Origin: Xiheimicrobium sp033763395 | GTDB taxonomy: Bacteria > Myxococcota > Myxococcia > Myxococcales > Myxococcaceae | Length of the DNA stretch: 64,000 bases | Assembly: GCA_033763395.1 (NCBI GenBank) | Contig: JANRKQ010000069.1 | Span: 11,052 to 75,051, forward strand | Reading direction: 5' to 3' | Shown here: piece by piece, positions 24,126 through 33,467 of the stretch | Layout: every line of letters begins with the position of its first letter | How positions within the stretch are numbered: the stretch's first letter is position 1 | Translations under genes and position numbers: made by a program | The notes under the pieces: model-generated | What the model was told of the DNA's origin: nothing | The model's database searches: none | The model's input: the letters and a program-made list of their open reading frames with translations, nothing else

Positions 24126-27100
24126 CACTCCACCTCCCGCTCGTCGAGCAGTCGGCGGGCCGAGATGCGGCACACGCTGCGCAGGTGACAGTGTTTGCAG
24201 TCGAGCGGCCTGGCGCCGAAGTCCCCCCCGCGCAGCGCCGCGGCGAGCGCGTGGACCGAGTTCGCCAGGTTCGGCACGCCGGCGTGCGCCAGGCGCTCAC
24301 GGGTGTCGAGGTCGACCGCGAGCAGGTCGTCGAGGGAATAGTCTTCGTCGCGCAGCACGCGGGAGAGCACCAACGACTCGCTCTTTCGAAGTCCGACCCA
24401 CGCCGCGTCGACGGCCCGCTGCGGGTACTGCTGCCGCGCGACGTAGAGGTAGAGCGGGAGCTGGAAGTCCTTCAGCAGCAGCGCGTCGAGGCGCGCTTTC
24501 GGGTTCCCGGTGCGCGAGAGCTTGTAGTCGACGACGGCCACCTGCGTCGGTGAGACGTCGAGGCGATCGATCGCGCCGGTAAAGAAGATCGGCGCTTCGT
24601 GCGGGAGCGCGGGTGGCAGCGACACCTGCTGCACGGCCTCGGGGGCGTCCTTTCGGCCGAAGGGCTGCTCGAAGCTCTTCGGGACCGCGCCGGTGATGGG
24701 GGCGATGGCGTTCTCGAACAGCAGGCGGAGCAGCTCGCGGCGAGCGCGTTCGACGGTGAGCCCGAAGAGGAGCGCGTGCCCGACCGGCAACCGGCGTCGG
24801 ACCTCGTCGACGCTCTCGGAGAGGCAGGCGTCGAGCTGGGCCTCGACGAAGGGCAACGCGGTCTTCGGCGGCTGCCAGCGGTTGGCCTGCTGGAGAATGG
24901 GAATCAGCCGGCGCAGCGTGGCGTGCAGCAGCTCGCCCAGGGCCCGCGCGTCCATCTCTTCGCCGGCTTCCTCGTCTTCCTCGAGGCGCAGCACCCGGCG
25001 ACTGAGGCCCAGGAAGTGACACCGAGACCAGGCCTCGAGCTGGCTCGCGCTGACCGGCCGGCTGACGCCCCACTCGAGCGCGGGCTGCAGGCGGGCGAGG
25101 ACGTCACCGTCAACCCGGCCCGACCAGCGGCCGGCGGTCCGTTCGCCATCGGAGAAGTACCGCAGGCGCTCGGTCTCCATCTCGGCGGCGAGGCGGGCCG
25201 TCGGCATCCACGGCGTGTCGGCGAGGACGTGCTCGAGCACGGCGGCGACGGGAGCGCGCGGCGACTGCCGGGTCTCGAGCGGGCTGAAGCACTCGAGCGC
25301 GGCGCGGGCGGCGAGGTCGGCCTCGCACTCGACCTCTTCGAGGAGCGGAACGGGCCGGTGCGCGCGCGTCTCGACGGGGAGCGGCTGCAGGACACGCGAG
25401 AGGCCGTCGAGGAACGGCGAGCGCAGCGCTTCGCGTCCCCGGGCGTCGACCCGTGGCGCCGTCACCAGCACGCGCGGCGCGGCGGTGAGCGCGAGGTGGA
25501 AGAGCAGCCGGTCTTCCGCGAGCCGCAGCGGCAGGGCCACGCCGTCGTCCATCACCGAGACCCGGAAGAGGGGGCTGGGCGAGGCCGCGTTGAGGGCCAC
25601 CCGCTCGTCATCGGACACGAGCGGCGCTGGCGTGGGTCGACCGGGGAAGCGCCCGTCGACGAGGCCACCGAGGAGCACGGCGTCGAAGCGCATGCCCGGC
25701 AGCTCCCGCACGTCGACGAGCCAGACGGCGCCGGACCTCGGCCCGCGCGCCTGCAGGTTGACGTCCTGGGCGGCGAGCGTGAGCCAGCGCGCGAAGGTGC
25801 GCCGATCGATGCGCGTCGAGGCGAAGCCCGAGCGCTCGAAGCCTTCACGCAACGAGGCGAGCAACGACGAGAGCGCCTCGAACGAGGCCTGGTCTCGCGC
25901 GAGCGCCCGATCGACCTCTTGTTCGAGCACCGCGCCGCGGAGCGCTGGTTCGGGCTCGCGCAGGGCCTCGTCGACCCCGAGCGCTCCGAGCGCCGACGTC
26001 AGGGCTGCCAGGAGCTCGCCAGCGGTGCCACGCGCGGGAATCGAACGCCCGAGCGCCAGCACCCGCTGCACGCCCGCCTGGAGCTGCTCGAGCTCGAGCA
26101 CCTCGGGCTCGAGGGAACGCCGCTCGGCGGCGAGGCGACGCTTGCGCTCCAGCAGGCTCCGCAGCCGCACCGTCCAGGCGCCCTCGCCCGCGGTCGCGCC
26201 GATGACGTCGTTGCGAAGGCCGGCTTCGGCGAAGGCCGCGCGGCACGGCGGCAGGTGTCGCGAGAGCGCGCGGGCATACCGGCTCTCGAGCAGCGCCGCG
26301 ACGTCCTCCACGGGGAACTCGTCGTCAGCGAGGCGGAGGACCGAGAGCGCGAGCCGGCCGATGGGGCTCCGGGCGAGCGGCATGCCCAGCCGGGCCCGCG
26401 CGGGGATGCCGAGGAGCGCGAGCTGTTCGACGAGCAGCTCGGTGTCGTCGGCGAGGTCGCGAAAGGCGATGGCGATGCGCTCTGGGGGAAGGCCCTCGTC
26501 GAGCAGGTGCTTGACGCGTGAGGCGATGGCGCGCGCCTCGTCGCGGGGCGAGGCACACGACACCACTGACACGCCCGCCGCGCTCGTCGGAGTCGCCTCG
26601 GCCGCGAACACCCCTCGGAGCGCGACCGCGAGGTCGCCGGGTGGAGACTCGGGCACGAGCTCGGCGCCGGGAGCCGCTTCCCACCGCTTCTCGAAGAAGC
26701 GGGCCACCCCGCCGACGAAGGCGTCCGTGTGCGGACTCCCGGCCCAGGGCAGCACGAGTCGAAACGTGCGCCCCTGCGCCAGGCAGGCCCTCGACAGGGC
26801 GTCGAGGAACGAGAGCCTCGCCGGCGGCAGGTCGTGCAGATCGCGCACCTCGAGGCCGGTGAAGCGCTCGAAGGCTTCGGGGAGCCCGGCCTCCTTGAGG
26901 CGGCGGGTCGCCAGCGCTTCGCGGCCCCGTGGATCGACGTGCTCGAGGCCCGACAGTCGCTCATCGACGCGCTCGAACAGCGAGGCGAGCGCGGTCACCT
27001 TCTCGCCGACCCGGCCACCGATGCGCGAGGCGACGTCGGCGAAGAAGGCCGGGCTGACGTCCTGAGCGAAGAGCTCTCCACGCAGCGCGAAGGCCTGCAG

Positions 27101-27364
27101 GGCGAAGTCCGGCGTCGAGGCCACGGCGCCGAACGCGGCCTGGGCCAGCGCCGGAGCTTCGGCGGCGAACAAGGAGCGAACGAGCCACGGGCTGGCCGGC
27201 GCGAGGCCGGCGTGGGCGGGGCCTTGGCAGGCATCGACGAGCTGGGCGAAGGAGCGTCGGTGGCCGGCGTCGACGAAACGATCAGCCCGGCTGTCATCGA
27301 GGAGCGCGAGCTCGACTCGCGCAGAGTCGGGGTGCACCACGAGCGTGTGTGGCCGGCGCGACAT
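24125..27364 (-). CDS. addB: AddB-type nuclease/inactivated-helicase subunit with Fe-S cluster
   Basis: 1079 residues. The C-terminal nuclease is complete: ALGELLH, GAIDRLDVSPTQVAVVDYKLS and FQLPLYLY. An Fe-S staple is suggested by SRCHFLG before the nuclease and DCKHCHLRSVC at the end, giving C-x2-C-x5-C as in AddB. No Walker A motif is seen near the N-terminus (MSRRPHTLVVHPDS), so the helicase part is probably a non-hydrolysing, Chi-scanning scaffold. Order addB-addA matches Bacillus. ATG 27364 is preferred; a longer upstream frame exists. Confidence 0.85.
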   Translation of the reverse strand: MSRRPHTLVVHPDSARVELALLDDSRADRFVDAGHRRSFAQLVDACQGPAHAGLAPASPWLVRSLFAAEAPALAQAAFGAVASTPDFALQAFALRGELFAQDVSPAFFADVASRIGGRVGEKVTALASLFERVDERLSGLEHVDPRGREALATRRLKEAGLPEAFERFTGLEVRDLHDLPPARLSFLDALSRACLAQGRTFRLVLPWAGSPHTDAFVGGVARFFEKRWEAAPGAELVPESPPGDLAVALRGVFAAEATPTSAAGVSVVSCASPRDEARAIASRVKHLLDEGLPPERIAIAFRDLADDTELLVEQLALLGIPARARLGMPLARSPIGRLALSVLRLADDEFPVEDVAALLESRYARALSRHLPPCRAAFAEAGLRNDVIGATAGEGAWTVRLRSLLERKRRLAAERRSLEPEVLELEQLQAGVQRVLALGRSIPARGTAGELLAALTSALGALGVDEALREPEPALRGAVLEQEVDRALARDQASFEALSSLLASLREGFERSGFASTRIDRRTFARWLTLAAQDVNLQARGPRSGAVWLVDVRELPGMRFDAVLLGGLVDGRFPGRPTPAPLVSDDERVALNAASPSPLFRVSVMDDGVALPLRLAEDRLLFHLALTAAPRVLVTAPRVDARGREALRSPFLDGLSRVLQPLPVETRAHRPVPLLEEVECEADLAARAALECFSPLETRQSPRAPVAAVLEHVLADTPWMPTARLAAEMETERLRYFSDGERTAGRWSGRVDGDVLARLQPALEWGVSRPVSASQLEAWSRCHFLGLSRRVLRLEEDEEAGEEMDARALGELLHATLRRLIPILQQANRWQPPKTALPFVEAQLDACLSESVDEVRRRLPVGHALLFGLTVERARRELLRLLFENAIAPITGAVPKSFEQPFGRKDAPEAVQQVSLPPALPHEAPIFFTGAIDRLDVSPTQVAVVDYKLSRTGNPKARLDALLLKDFQLPLYLYVARQQYPQRAVDAAWVGLRKSESLVLSRVLRDEDYSLDDLLAVDLDTRERLAHAGVPNLANSVHALAAALRGGDFGARPLDCKHCHLRSVCRISARRLLDEREVE

Positions 27365-27420
27365 CGAGGCGAAAGCGTATACGTCAGGGCTGACACGAAG
27401 GTGCCGAAGCGAACGGCCGG

Positions 27421-27477
27421 AGTGGCGGGCCACTGGTTCGAGCCGCCAAGTTCAGCCGCTGTCGCTCGCGCGCGAGC
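27421..27477. promoter_or_regulatory. Two 14-bp inverted repeats between addB and PAP2 gene
   Basis: AGTGGC-GG-GCCACT at 27421-27434 and GCTCGCG-CGCGAGC (no loop) at 27464-27477 lie in the 136-bp divergent region. The second is 24 bases upstream of the PAP2 start. No match to a known regulator was recognised. Confidence 0.25.
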
Positions 27478-27500
27478 CAGAAACGCGCCACCATCGCCCC

Positions 27501-28301
27501 GTGCTCGCGCTCGCCCTCTCACTCACCCTCGCCGCCACGCCCGCCCCGCTGAAGTGGGACCCCCGCATCGACCTTCCCGTCACCGGCGTCCTCGCGGCCG
27601 GGTGGCTGGTGAGCGAGTACGCCCTGAAGGGAACGCTCGCTCCGGACGCCTGCCGTTGGTGCGCGACGAACGGGTTCGACACCGGGGTCCGCCGGGCCTT
27701 CAACCCCTCACTCACCGCGAGCGCCTCGGGCAACCGGCCAGCGGCGACGGCCTCCGATCTGCTGGGCTTCGTCGCGGTTCCCCTCGTGGTCGTGGGCTTC
27801 GACGCGCTCGGCGCGAAGGACTCACCCGAGTTCCTGAAGACGTGGGCGGTCGACCTCGTGCTGATCCTCGAGTCGACCCTCGCGGCCATCGCGGCGACGC
27901 AGGTGGTGAAGTTCTCGGCTGGCCGCGCGCGGCCCTACACCGTCGGGGCCGACGAAGCGCTGCTGGCGCAGGCGAGAGACCCGGCCGACCACAACCTCTC
28001 CTTCTTCTCCGGCCACACCTCGTTCACCGTCGGCCTCACCGTCTCGGCGGGGATGATCGGGCTTTTGCGCGGGTACAAGACGGCGTGGCTCACCTGGGCC
28101 GTCGGCGTTCCCATGGCGCTGGCCACGGCGACCCTCCGGCTCGCGGCAGACAAACACTGGATGACCGACGTCCTGGTAGGCGCCGCCATCGGCAGCGCGT
28201 TCTCGGTCGCGATCCCCCTGCTCTTCCACGGCCGCGAGGCAGCCCCGGCGTTCCGGGTGAGCCCGATGCCGAACGGCCTCGCGGTGTCGGGCACGTTCTG
28301 A
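27501..28301 (+). CDS. PAP2-family phosphatase
   Basis: 266 residues, membrane protein or exported (the N-terminal hydrophobic run LALALSLTLAATPAP may be a signal). Acid-phosphatase motifs are all there: K-x6-R-P in KFSAGRARP, FSGHTS, and R-x5-H-x3-D in RLAADKHWMTD. Substrate could be phosphatidic acid, undecaprenyl diphosphate or another lipid phosphate. Starts at GTG 27501; the next in-frame start is much further in. Convergent with the MBL-fold gene. Confidence 0.88.
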   Translation: MLALALSLTLAATPAPLKWDPRIDLPVTGVLAAGWLVSEYALKGTLAPDACRWCATNGFDTGVRRAFNPSLTASASGNRPAATASDLLGFVAVPLVVVGFDALGAKDSPEFLKTWAVDLVLILESTLAAIAATQVVKFSAGRARPYTVGADEALLAQARDPADHNLSFFSGHTSFTVGLTVSAGMIGLLRGYKTAWLTWAVGVPMALATATLRLAADKHWMTDVLVGAAIGSAFSVAIPLLFHGREAAPAFRVSPMPNGLAVSGTF

Positions 28302-28311
28302 GGCGCGCCGC

Positions 28312-29244
28312 TCAGCGCGCCTTCGGAGGCTTCGACGCCGCCAGCCCATACACGCCGTACCCGACGAGGTCCGGGTGCGCGTGCTGCGGGAAGGCCTTCA
28401 CCAGGGCTTGCTGTATCTCGGCGAAGATCGCCTTCGAGCGGTCGGCGTCGGCCAGCTCAGCGGCCGTGTGCGAGGCGACGATCTGGGTCACCAGCCGCTC
28501 CGCCGTGTCGAGGTAGGCGAGCTGCGCCGCGACGACCTGCTTCACCGGCCCGAAGGCTCCGCGGCCCCCGTAGAGCGTTCCCGCACCGAGGGTCGGCAGC
28601 AGCTTCAGGTCCTTCCGCCAGCCGTCGAGCGTCGGGCGCGGCTTGCCATCGACGATGCCGCCCTCCAGCCACGCGTGGGCCTGGTGCGCGACGAGGTCTC
28701 CGACGATCAGATCGCCCGTGCGATCGATGCGCACCACCGTCTGGCTCGACGACACGCCTGGCTCGGGCAGCTCGATGAGGGTCAGCGTCTCCTTCGACGT
28801 GAGCGTCACCACGAGCTGCTTCTCGAAGGTCTGCTTCACCGGCTCGACCTTCGGGTACGTCTCGTCGGTGAAGGCCTTCGCCACCTTCGTCCAGAAGAAG
28901 CGCTTGTACGCGTCGACCCCCGGCATCGCCGCGGCGGTCTTCTTCGACGCGATGCTCACCGCGCCGAGCGCGTGGAACACCGAGAGGGCGTTGAACTTGT
29001 CGGGGTTCGGGTGCGTGACGATCACCCGGGTGATGGGCGACTTCGTCTTCGCGCGAATGGCCTCGACGAGCGTCTGCGCGTGCGCCGGAGTGAACTGCGT
29101 GTCGACGACGGTGACTTCCTGGCCGTCGTCGTACCAGACCGAGTGCGTGTTGAAGCCGGCGTCATCGGACGTGAAGACGTGCAGCTGACCTGCGAGGACG
29201 GACGACGAGACCAGCGCGACGAGCAACGACGGGGTGCGGACCAT
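28312..29244 (-). CDS. Secreted MBL-fold-like protein with altered metal motif
   Basis: 310 residues with a signal peptide ending near VLAGQ. The metallo-beta-lactamase fold is suggested by VTVVDTQFTPAHAQTLVEAI then THPNPDKFNAL, and VGDLVAHQAHAWLEGG later. The canonical HxHxDH becomes H78-P-N80-P-D82-K83, so at most part of the metal site remains; a related MBL subgroup has HPNPDKF instead. A GGAGG ribosome site is 6-8 bases before the ATG. It is divergent from an AraC regulator, which is its likely regulator. Confidence 0.72.
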   Translation of the reverse strand: MVRTPSLLVALVSSSVLAGQLHVFTSDDAGFNTHSVWYDDGQEVTVVDTQFTPAHAQTLVEAIRAKTKSPITRVIVTHPNPDKFNALSVFHALGAVSIASKKTAAAMPGVDAYKRFFWTKVAKAFTDETYPKVEPVKQTFEKQLVVTLTSKETLTLIELPEPGVSSSQTVVRIDRTGDLIVGDLVAHQAHAWLEGGIVDGKPRPTLDGWRKDLKLLPTLGAGTLYGGRGAFGPVKQVVAAQLAYLDTAERLVTQIVASHTAAELADADRSKAIFAEIQQALVKAFPQHAHPDLVGYGVYGLAASKPPKAR

Positions 29245-29271
29245 GGGAGACCTCCACTGCGGGTGTGCCTC

Positions 29272-29321
29272 ATCGATAGGGCATCGCCCGGTGACCGTCT
29301 CAGCGTAGAGAGCCAATCGAT
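29272..29321. promoter_or_regulatory. Paired ATCGAT sites between MBL gene and AraC regulator
   Basis: ATCGAT occurs at 29272-29277 and 29316-29321, 44 bases apart (about four helical turns), in the 77-bp divergent region. The second touches the ATG at 29322. They could be operators for the AraC protein; the evidence is spacing only. Confidence 0.25.
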
Positions 29322-30149
29322 ATGGCGATTCGGCCACCCATCCCGTCGAGCCCGCGTCTCGACCCCGATCAGAGCCCCCGCGCCTTGTTCGTGCTCGAGG
29401 AGCGCTACCCGGCGGGCGACGGGCCGTGGCACGAGCACCAGCGGGCGCAGCTCATGTACGCGAGCGAGGGCGTGGTGACGGTGCACACGCGAGCGGGTCG
29501 CTGGGTGGTGCCGCCCAACCGCGCCGTGTGGATTCCGCCCCGCACGCCCCACCGCGTCTCGTCGCGAGGAGGCTTCTGGCTCCGCACGCTCTACGCGCGA
29601 AAGGGCCTGGTGGCCCTGCCGCCGGTCTGCAGGGTCGTGGCCGTCGACGCCCTCGCCCGCGAGCTCCTCGTCGCCGCCTCGGCGTTCGGTGATCGATACC
29701 GGCCCGGCGGCCCAGACGCGAGGCTCTTGCGGGTGCTGGTCGAGCGGCTCCCGTCACTGAACGTCGCGCCGCTCGAGGTCCCGCTCCCCAGAGACCCGGG
29801 CCTCGCGCCGCTCGTCGCGGCCATCACGCAGGCTCCGGACGACGAGCGGACCATGGCGCAGGTCGCCAGGGCCCACGGGTTCACCGAACGAACGCTCGCC
29901 AGGCGCTTCCTTCGCGAGACGGGGCTCACCTTCGGCCGATGGCGCCAGCAGGTGCGCGTGCTGACGGCGCTCGAGTGGCTCGGCGCGGGGCACAGCGTGA
30001 CGCGGGCCGCCCTCGAGGTCGGCTACCTCGACGTCTCGGCGTTCATCGCCGCGTTCAAGGCCACGCTGGGCACCACGCCGGCGCGCTACTTCAGCGCTGG
30101 CTCGCCCACGGGCCCGTCCCCGTCGCCCAGGCGTCGACCCAGGCCTTGA
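29322..30149 (+). CDS. AraC-family transcriptional regulator
   Basis: 275 residues. N-terminal cupin-type sensor (WHEHQRAQLMYASEG, PPNRAVWIPPRTPHRV) binds an unknown ligand. The C-terminal double helix-turn-helix (about 170-260) has the AraC signature: VARAHGFTERTLARRFLRETGLTFGRWRQQVR, then ALEVGYLDVSAFIAAFKATLGTTPARYF. It should bind DNA as a dimer and probably regulates the divergent MBL-fold gene and itself. Its 3' end overlaps the convergent esterase-like gene by 59 bases. Confidence 0.94.
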   Translation: MAIRPPIPSSPRLDPDQSPRALFVLEERYPAGDGPWHEHQRAQLMYASEGVVTVHTRAGRWVVPPNRAVWIPPRTPHRVSSRGGFWLRTLYARKGLVALPPVCRVVAVDALARELLVAASAFGDRYRPGGPDARLLRVLVERLPSLNVAPLEVPLPRDPGLAPLVAAITQAPDDERTMAQVARAHGFTERTLARRFLRETGLTFGRWRQQVRVLTALEWLGAGHSVTRAALEVGYLDVSAFIAAFKATLGTTPARYFSAGSPTGPSPSPRRRPRP

Positions 30150-31416
30150 GCGTCACGCCTCCGTCTGGGCTCACGGCCGACATCGACACAGCGCCGTTCG
30201 CCATCACCACCCCCGCGCGCTGCAGCATGACGTGCTCCTTCCCCGGCAGCCGGAAGTACTTCGCGTTGAGGAGCGGCTCGTAGGCGGTCTCGAGGCGCCC
30301 CAGGGCCTGCACGTACGCGCCCGTGGGCGGGGTGAGCCAGCTCCCGGTGTCCGCGCCCGAGAAGAAGAAGCGGGTGATGACCTCGTCCTCGGCGAACGAC
30401 AGGAGCCCGACCCGCGACGTCGGCGCGTCACGCACCTGCTGCTCGAAGATGGCCGGCAGGCCCGCGTCGCAGCCCGTGCACACGGTCGGCACCTGCAGGT
30501 TCCACGCGCTCTGCCACGCGGAGAAGTGCGGGGTCGTCAACATCGGCGCCGAGTCCGCGAGCACGTGCACCTGCGCCTCGGGGAAGAGGCGCCGCACGCG
30601 GTGCAGGTTGAGCTGCGCGCCGTAGCCGCCGCCCGACACGCCCACCAGCCAGATGACCCGCACGCTCGGGTGCCGCTGCCGCAGGAACGTCAGGTACGCG
30701 TCCATGTTCGCCGCGCCTGCGAACTCGTGGTTGCGCCGCTGCGGCATGTCGAAGAGGCCGCCCTTCACCAGCCAGGTCTTCGTCGACGCCCCCGCGTGCA
30801 GGTCGCCCGTGCAGTACGGCACGAAGGCATACGTCGCGTTCGCCATCGGGTTCTCGGGCCGGCGCGTGAAGAAGATCGAGCTGCGCACGGTGCCGAGCTC
30901 CTGATTCCAGGCGCCGCCACCGTCGAACGGGAACGGGTTGGGGTGATCGACGTAGACCGCGAGCGGCCTGGTGCCACCGGGCAGGTCGGCCAGGCAGATC
31001 GAGTCCATGCCGTAGTTGCAGACCGGCCCCCACTGGTACACCGAGGGCGCGCAGGTGCCGTTGTTCCAACACGCGCCGCCGCCCTGGACGAAGATGAGCA
31101 GCTCGTCGCTGACGCCGGCGTTGTAGCCGAGGCCCGCTGCCGCGCCGCGGGCGCACATCGTTCCCGCCACTGCCTCGACCCGCCAGCCGCCGTCCGCGCC
31201 GACGACGACCACCACACCCGCGTCGTCGCTCGCCCCGCCGTCCCCTGCGTCGAGAAGCCCCGCGTCCGAGCTGCCGCCGTCCTGGCCGCCGTCGAGGGAC
31301 AGGCCTCCATCGCCTGGCGCGCCCGCGTCTCGGACCGGCATCGGGCCCGGCCCTGGAGGCGGCCCGCCACACCCCACCAGCACCACCACGACGAGGCCCC
31401 GCAGCAGGTATCCCAT
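30091..31416 (-). CDS. Pectinacetylesterase-like lipoprotein
   Basis: 441 residues with lipobox VLVGC (Cys16) after a short hydrophobic signal. A 55-residue Asp/Gly-rich linker (DGGQDGGSSDAG...) tethers a catalytic domain like plant pectinacetylesterase/Notum: GGGACWN, nucleophile-type GVSGGGYGAQ, HAGAST, and RLPGKEHVML at the end. Several cysteine pairs probably form disulfides. The hydrolase should act on the cell surface on an acetyl or acyl ester; substrate unknown. Its end overlaps the AraC gene (convergent). The linker is typical of the lipoproteins in this window. Confidence 0.82.
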   Translation of the reverse strand: MGYLLRGLVVVVLVGCGGPPPGPGPMPVRDAGAPGDGGLSLDGGQDGGSSDAGLLDAGDGGASDDAGVVVVVGADGGWRVEAVAGTMCARGAAAGLGYNAGVSDELLIFVQGGGACWNNGTCAPSVYQWGPVCNYGMDSICLADLPGGTRPLAVYVDHPNPFPFDGGGAWNQELGTVRSSIFFTRRPENPMANATYAFVPYCTGDLHAGASTKTWLVKGGLFDMPQRRNHEFAGAANMDAYLTFLRQRHPSVRVIWLVGVSGGGYGAQLNLHRVRRLFPEAQVHVLADSAPMLTTPHFSAWQSAWNLQVPTVCTGCDAGLPAIFEQQVRDAPTSRVGLLSFAEDEVITRFFFSGADTGSWLTPPTGAYVQALGRLETAYEPLLNAKYFRLPGKEHVMLQRAGVVMANGAVSMSAVSPDGGVTLKAWVDAWATGTGPWASQR

Positions 31417-31441
31417 GGTGCGAAGACTGACACCGCCGACA

Positions 31442-31500
31442 CCTGAAAACGAAAAACACGCCTCACAACGCGCTGATCTTCTTCCAGAACGTGTTTCAGG
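31442..31500. promoter_or_regulatory. Inverted repeat in divergent region before DUF4178 gene
   Basis: CCTGAAA (31442-31448) and TTTCAGG (31494-31500) form arms flanking a relatively AT-rich 45 bases between the esterase-like gene and the DUF4178 gene; CACG/CGTG repeats extend the similarity. This is a candidate operator or promoter region. Confidence 0.25.
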
Positions 31501-31535
31501 ATTTCTCGCAAAGCACGGTAGAACCTCGACCGCCC

Positions 31536-33467
31536 ATGCGCGTCGGCGACTGCCCCAGCTGTCGAGCTCCGGTCGAGTTCCGCCCAGGCGCCGGCAAGGT
31601 GAAGGTCTGCGACTACTGCCACACGGTGGTGCTGCGCGGCGCGGCCCGGCTCGAGAGCCTGGGCAAGGTGGCCGACCTCACGGACACGCAGTCGCCCATC
31701 AAGGTGGGCCTCAACGGCCACTTCTCGGGCAACGCCTTCACGGTGGTGGGCCGCATTCAGAAGAGCCACGGCGCCGGGGTGTGGGACGAGTGGTGTCTGT
31801 CGTTCGACGACGGCCGCACCGCGTGGCTCTCGGAGTCCGAGGGCGAGTGGAACCTGATGTTCCCCCTCGAGGGCATCGGCGTGCCGGCGGTGGAGCAGCT
31901 GCGCCCGCTCGCGAGCTTCCAGCTGCGCGATCGCACCTTCGTCGTCGAAGAGGTGGGCCACGCCGACACCGTCTCGGCCCAGGGGCAGCTCCCCGACTTC
32001 AACAAACAGCACGTCTACGTCGACGCCACCGGCCAGAAGGGCGCGTTCTGCTCGCTCGACTACGCCGACGGCCACGGCGAGGCCTTCGTCGGCACGCGCG
32101 TCACCATGCCGCAGCTCGGCTTCGACAAGGCCGACCTCGAGCCGACGCCGAAGCGCGATGCCCTCGCCCAGGCCCGCTGCACCAACTGCAATGGCCCCCT
32201 CGAGCTGAAGGCTCCCGACGCGACGAAGCGGGTCGCTTGCCCGTACTGCGGCGCGCTCCTCGACGCCTCGAAGGGCACGCTCGAGTTCCTGCAGCTGCTC
32301 GAGAAGCCGCCCTACGAGCCCATTCTGCCGCTGGGCGCCGAGGGCACGCTGCAGAAGACGAAGTGGACGGTGCTGGCCTTCCTCATCCGCTCCACCACCG
32401 TCGAGGGCACGCGCTACCCGTGGGAAGAGTACCTTTTGTGGAACCGCGAGGCGGGGTTTCGCTGGCTGATGAACTCGAACGGCCACTGGACCTTCCTCAC
32501 CCCCATCGCCGCCGGAGACGTCGGCCTCGCCTTCCGCAAGGCCACCTGGAACGCGAAGGGCTTCAAGGCCTACCAGTCGGTCTACGTCGTCACCGACTAC
32601 GTCGCGGGCGAGTGCTACTGGGAAGTCAGCGTCGGCGAGACGGCGAAGGCGTCGGAGTACGTCGAGCCGCCCGAGAGCATCAACAGCGACGAGACCGAGA
32701 GCGAGGTCGTCTTCACCCACGGCCTCATGCTGCCGCCCGACGAGGTGAAGCAGGCCTTCCAGGTGAAGGCGCCGATGCCGGTGCCGCAGGGCCTCGCGCC
32801 CGCGCAGGTGAACCCGCACAAGGCCAAGCTCGGCTCGCAGTGGGGCTGGGCCGGCATCTGGTCGCTCGTCTTCGTCGCGCTGCTCGTCGTCTTCTCCATC
32901 GCCGGAGACACGCGCGAGTTCCTCAAGGTGAGCTTCACCGTGCCGCCTGACGTCAAGTCCGGCTCGCCCGAGTCGCAGCAGTTCAGCCAGCCGTTCACCA
33001 TCGACAAGAAGGTGCCGCTCGCGTTCGAGTTCGAGGCGCCGGGCATCGACAACACCTGGCTCGCCGTGCAGCTCGACCTCGTCAACGAAGAGACGGGCGA
33101 GGTGATTCAGGTGAGCCCCGAGGCCAGCTACTACTCGGGCGTCGACGACGGAGAGCGCTGGAGCGAGGGCAGCCGCTCGGCCAGCAAGCAGACCGCCGAG
33201 GTCGACCCGGGCCGCTACGTGCTGCGCGCGACGCCCATGTTCGAGGCCACCTCGAGCTTCCCCCGGGACTACCTGGTGACGGTGAAGGGCGACAGCGGCG
33301 TGGGGGTGTGCTGCCCCTTCTTCGTCTTCGTGCTGCTGTTCGCCGGGCCCCTCTTCACCGCCTGGCGCAGTTCGACCTTCGAGACCCGCCGGTGGAACGA
33401 CGCGGTGTTCCAGATGGCGCCGGGTGTCAGCACCTTCCCCTTCGCGAAGCAGGAGGACGACGAATGA
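31536..33467 (+). CDS. DUF4178 protein with zinc ribbons and membrane segments
   Basis: 643 residues. Two zinc ribbons: CPSC...CDYC near residue 5 and CTNC...CPYC near residue 215, each in front of a DUF4178 beta domain (VGLNGHFSGNAFTVVGRI; LAFLIRSTTVEGTRYPW). Two membrane helices follow near residues 450 (SLVFVALLVVFSIAG) and 600 (FFVFVLLFAGPLFTAW) with a ~145-residue extracytoplasmic domain between them. DUF4178 genes commonly sit with DUF350 genes and membrane-stress proteins. It overlaps the next gene by ATGA. The ATG at 31536 (MRVGDCPSC) is preferred to 31491. Confidence 0.78.
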   Translation: MRVGDCPSCRAPVEFRPGAGKVKVCDYCHTVVLRGAARLESLGKVADLTDTQSPIKVGLNGHFSGNAFTVVGRIQKSHGAGVWDEWCLSFDDGRTAWLSESEGEWNLMFPLEGIGVPAVEQLRPLASFQLRDRTFVVEEVGHADTVSAQGQLPDFNKQHVYVDATGQKGAFCSLDYADGHGEAFVGTRVTMPQLGFDKADLEPTPKRDALAQARCTNCNGPLELKAPDATKRVACPYCGALLDASKGTLEFLQLLEKPPYEPILPLGAEGTLQKTKWTVLAFLIRSTTVEGTRYPWEEYLLWNREAGFRWLMNSNGHWTFLTPIAAGDVGLAFRKATWNAKGFKAYQSVYVVTDYVAGECYWEVSVGETAKASEYVEPPESINSDETESEVVFTHGLMLPPDEVKQAFQVKAPMPVPQGLAPAQVNPHKAKLGSQWGWAGIWSLVFVALLVVFSIAGDTREFLKVSFTVPPDVKSGSPESQQFSQPFTIDKKVPLAFEFEAPGIDNTWLAVQLDLVNEETGEVIQVSPEASYYSGVDDGERWSEGSRSASKQTAEVDPGRYVLRATPMFEATSSFPRDYLVTVKGDSGVGVCCPFFVFVLLFAGPLFTAWRSSTFETRRWNDAVFQMAPGVSTFPFAKQEDDE

